Assembly (NCBI GenBank): GCA_031258355.1 | Contig: JAIRMZ010000005.1 | Span: 1-8,171, forward strand | Direction: 5' to 3' | DNA: 8,171 bases | Source: Holosporales bacterium | GTDB taxonomy: Bacteria; Pseudomonadota; Alphaproteobacteria; UBA3830; JAIRMZ01 | In this document: piece by piece, positions 6,044 to 8,171 of the stretch | How positions within the stretch are numbered: the stretch's first letter is position 1 | Layout of the letters: every line of letters starts with the position of its first letter | Translations under genes and position numbers: made by a program | The notes under the pieces: model-generated | What the model was told of the DNA's origin: nothing | Seen by the model: the letters and a program-made list of their open reading frames with translations, nothing else | Databases searched by the model: none

Positions 6044-7063
6044 ATGTACATTTTAGGCATTGAGACGAGCTGTGATGAAACCGCTGCGGCTATTGTCGAC
6101 GATCAACGACATATCCATGCGCATGTTGTGTTCTCGCAGGATCATGCCTCCTTTGGGGGTGTCATTCCGGAAGTGGCGGCGCGCGAACATCTGCAAAGAA
6201 TTGAGTCCATTGTCCATGCGACCTTGGAGAAGGCACCAGAAGCAGCAGAACGCCTTTCTGTGCTTGCGGTAACCTCTGGGCCCGGGCTCAGCAGTTGCTT
6301 GTGGATTGGGATCGGATTTGCGAAGGCATTGGCCTGGAGTTTGGGAATCCCACTCGTACAGGTCAATCATTTGGAGGGGCACGTATTAACCGTACGACTT
6401 ACCCACAACATCGCCTTTCCTTACCTCGCGCTTGTCGCTTCTGGAGGACACTGCGAATTGGTCTTTGTTCGCGATATTGGGGCTTATCAAGTGCTTGGAC
6501 GCTCTATTGATGATGCGGCAGGAGAGGCCTTTGATAAAGTGGCACGCCTTCTTGGGTTCCCCTATCCGGGGGGGAGAGCTCTTGAAGCTTGTGCATGCGC
6601 CGGAGATCCCCATCGATTCACCTTTCCCCGTCCTTTGAAAGGGCAGATGGGATGTAATTTTTCTTTCGCGGGACTCAAGACAGCGGCACGCACGCTTTTG
6701 GAGCACCTGCCGGATTTAACAGATTCCCTAAAGGCCGATTTTTGCGCGAGCTTTCAGCAAGCAATTGTTGAGGTTTTCCTGGATCGTTTTCAGCATGCTT
6801 TTGCTCTTGTCCGTGATCAGCACCCCACCGCCATTGTCCTTGTTGGAGGAGTGGCCGCAAATCAGAAAATTCGTTCGGCCCTCGAGGATTTTGCGTCTTC
6901 TTGCAGCATTCCCTTTGTAGCTCCTCCTGCCGATCTTTGTACAGATAATGGGGCGATGATCGCTTGGGCAGGGCTGGAGCAATATCGCCAAGGACGTCGC
7001 GATACACTTGATTTCGCGCCTCATGCGCAATGGGCCCTTCAAGAGCTCTCCTGTGGTTTATGA
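6044..7063 (+). CDS. tsaD: tRNA N6-threonylcarbamoyladenosine transferase TsaD
   Basis: TsaD transfers the threonylcarbamoyl group of threonylcarbamoyl-AMP to A37 of tRNAs reading ANN codons, working with TsaB and TsaE in the cytoplasm. It is nearly universal in bacteria. The 339 residues match the family along their whole length: GIETSCDETAAAIV (5-18), FGGVIPEVAAREH (37-49), NHLEGH (108-113) with metal ligands His109 and His113, GRSIDDAAGEAFDKVA (152-167), PYPGG (173-177), FSFAGLKTA (206-214), LVGGVAAN (266-273) and CTDNGAMIA (299-307) with metal ligand Asp301. Small departures: GPGLSSCLWIG (79-89) where GPGLxGxLxVG is usual, and SGGHC (133-137) for SGGHT. The start is ATG at 6044 behind AAGAGGTG. 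The usual alphaproteobacterial neighbour gpsA is replaced downstream by an Xaa-Pro aminopeptidase gene that overlaps it, so the two are probably cotranscribed. Confidence 0.98.
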   Translation: MYILGIETSCDETAAAIVDDQRHIHAHVVFSQDHASFGGVIPEVAAREHLQRIESIVHATLEKAPEAAERLSVLAVTSGPGLSSCLWIGIGFAKALAWSLGIPLVQVNHLEGHVLTVRLTHNIAFPYLALVASGGHCELVFVRDIGAYQVLGRSIDDAAGEAFDKVARLLGFPYPGGRALEACACAGDPHRFTFPRPLKGQMGCNFSFAGLKTAARTLLEHLPDLTDSLKADFCASFQQAIVEVFLDRFQHAFALVRDQHPTAIVLVGGVAANQKIRSALEDFASSCSIPFVAPPADLCTDNGAMIAWAGLEQYRQGRRDTLDFAPHAQWALQELSCGL

Positions 7064-8171
7064 CCCACCGTCTTCTTTAACCGCACTACGCACTTTTCTG
7101 AAGGAATATGGACTGGGAGGGTTCTTTCTCCCTAGGGAGAACCGTTTTCAAAGCTCCCATCTCTCTCCGGGAGAGGAACGTTTGGCCTGGCTGACAGGAT
7201 TTTCTGGATCCGCAGGATCTGCCGTTGTTCTGCCTCATCGTGCTGCCCTTTGCGTGGACAGTCGATACATTCTGGCTGCTTCCCGTCAGGTGCCTTCTTG
7301 CTTTGACGTTACGGAGGACGCTCCGGAAACTTGGTTGCAAAAAACACAACCCGAAGGGGAAAATCTTATCGGCTTCGACCCATGGCAAGTAACATTAACG
7401 CGCTTACGCCAGCTTCAAAAAGCCCTTCCCAACAACATCTTTCATCCCGTTCCGGAGAATCCTATAGATCTCCTCTGGCACAATCGTCCATCGTGCCCTC
7501 CTCCCATAATTTTCCCCTTAGAGGGAAAATTCTCCGGAGTTTCCTCTGAAGAAAAGGTGAAGCAAGTCCTTCAACAGACAAGAAATACAGGGGCACAAGC
7601 TGTCCTACTCACAGATTCGGCCTCTATCGCTTGGTTACTGAATATCCGGGCGAGTATCCCCTTTCTTCCTGCTCCCCCGGCCTACGCGCTCGTTCAGGAA
7701 GACGCTCCCATCTTGCTCTTTAGTGCTATTTCTGCATGGCCAGAGAACATAGCTTATCGGGTTTTCCCTTTTGAGGAGATGCTCGCGATCCTAAGGAGAA
7801 CGCCTGCTTCTGTCCTTCAAGGAGATCCTCGAGAGATACCCTGCGCTATCGAAACTTTGCTCATAGAGGCAGGAAAAGAATTGAGAGAAGCGCCGAATCC
7901 TTGCCAAGAGCTCAAAGCCATCAAGAATCCTACGGAAAGACAAGGATTTCGAGATTGTCATGAAAGGGATGGCCTGGCACTTATCGAATTCTTTTCCTGG
8001 TTGGAGAAAGCAACGGCGAAAACTTCTATAGATGAGCGAACGGCCGCCGAGAAACTACATCATTTCCGAGCACGTTCCCCTCTTTTTCGAGGGCCTTCCT
8101 TTGAAACGATTTCAGCGACAGGAGCACAAGCGGCTTTTGTCCATTACCAAACCCCTCATGAAGGTGGAGCC
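7023..8171 (+). CDS. pepP: Xaa-Pro aminopeptidase (M24B), N-terminal part
   Basis: Removes N-terminal residues ahead of proline from peptides; a cytoplasmic metalloenzyme. The window holds 383 residues, and the frame is still open at the right edge. The family is usually about 600 residues, so most of the metal-binding catalytic domain is outside. Visible blocks of the long XPNPEP1-like type: the first creatinase-N domain with ERLAWLTGFSGSAG (52-65) and DSRYILAASRQ (79-89); the second with WLLNIRASIPF (204-214), where the usual Asp after RGS or RAS is missing; LKAIKNPTE (297-305); RDGLAL (315-320); and FETISATGAQAAFVHY (360-375), which opens the catalytic domain with the conserved HY. The start is uncertain: ATG 7023 overlaps tsaD by 41 bases and has no visible ribosome binding site. 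GTG 7053 overlaps by 11 bases and has AAGAG seven bases upstream. ATG 7060 is out of frame and stops after six codons. Confidence 0.95.
   Translation, partial: MRNGPFKSSPVVYDPPSSLTALRTFLKEYGLGGFFLPRENRFQSSHLSPGEERLAWLTGFSGSAGSAVVLPHRAALCVDSRYILAASRQVPSCFDVTEDAPETWLQKTQPEGENLIGFDPWQVTLTRLRQLQKALPNNIFHPVPENPIDLLWHNRPSCPPPIIFPLEGKFSGVSSEEKVKQVLQQTRNTGAQAVLLTDSASIAWLLNIRASIPFLPAPPAYALVQEDAPILLFSAISAWPENIAYRVFPFEEMLAILRRTPASVLQGDPREIPCAIETLLIEAGKELREAPNPCQELKAIKNPTERQGFRDCHERDGLALIEFFSWLEKATAKTSIDERTAAEKLHHFRARSPLFRGPSFETISATGAQAAFVHYQTPHEGGA

Noticed and set aside
1..8171. tRNA or rRNA genes, CRISPR arrays, insertion sequences, toxin-antitoxin or defence genes
   Set aside because: No cloverleaf, regular repeat array, transposase or terminal inverted repeats were seen on reading both strands.

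Overview
The window reads as a stretch of alphaproteobacterial chromosome, probably from a host-associated lineage with a reduced genome. The housekeeping genes have alphaproteobacterial features: a HemY with a C-terminal zinc ribbon, a biotin ligase without a DNA-binding domain next to RNase J, and tsaD divergent from hemY. Coding regions are of moderate GC while the spacers are strongly AT-rich. The two genes at the left are exported proteins of the fast-evolving kind often seen in intracellular bacteria. A Holosporales-like organism is my guess; no marker here settles it.

Layout. Everything from 1 to 5985 is on the minus strand; 6044 to the end is on the plus strand. Reading the minus strand from the divergent point: hemY (5985-4669), birA (4649-3924) and rnj (3906-2245) are separated by only 19 and 17 bases and look like one operon, closed by a hairpin terminator at 2149-2184. 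Next comes a free-standing unit: a promoter (2043-2071), a gene for an exported protein of unknown function (2013-850) and a terminator-like hairpin (811-840). After a 347-base AT-rich spacer, a subtilase-like lipoprotein gene starts at 502 and runs off the left edge. On the plus strand, tsaD (6044-7063) overlaps an Xaa-Pro aminopeptidase gene (from 7023) that runs off the right edge.

Functions. tsaD (tRNA t6A modification), rnj (RNA maturation and decay), birA (biotin attachment to carboxylase carriers), hemY (membrane TPR protein linked to haem synthesis) and pepP (peptide turnover) are core genes without a shared pathway. Their order seems to join two neighbourhoods that are usually separate in alphaproteobacteria, the hem/tsaD divergent pair and the birA-rnj pair, with coaX missing between birA and rnj.

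Most worth a second look: birA has no ATG, GTG or TTG able to start the full protein, but has an ATT codon behind a good Shine-Dalgarno sequence; the subtilase-like lipoprotein has Glu where the catalytic Asp belongs; the unknown exported protein has a good promoter whose -10 lies inside an inverted repeat reaching the ribosome binding site. I see no mobile element, RNA gene, CRISPR array or defence system. Nothing here demonstrates a new multi-gene system.
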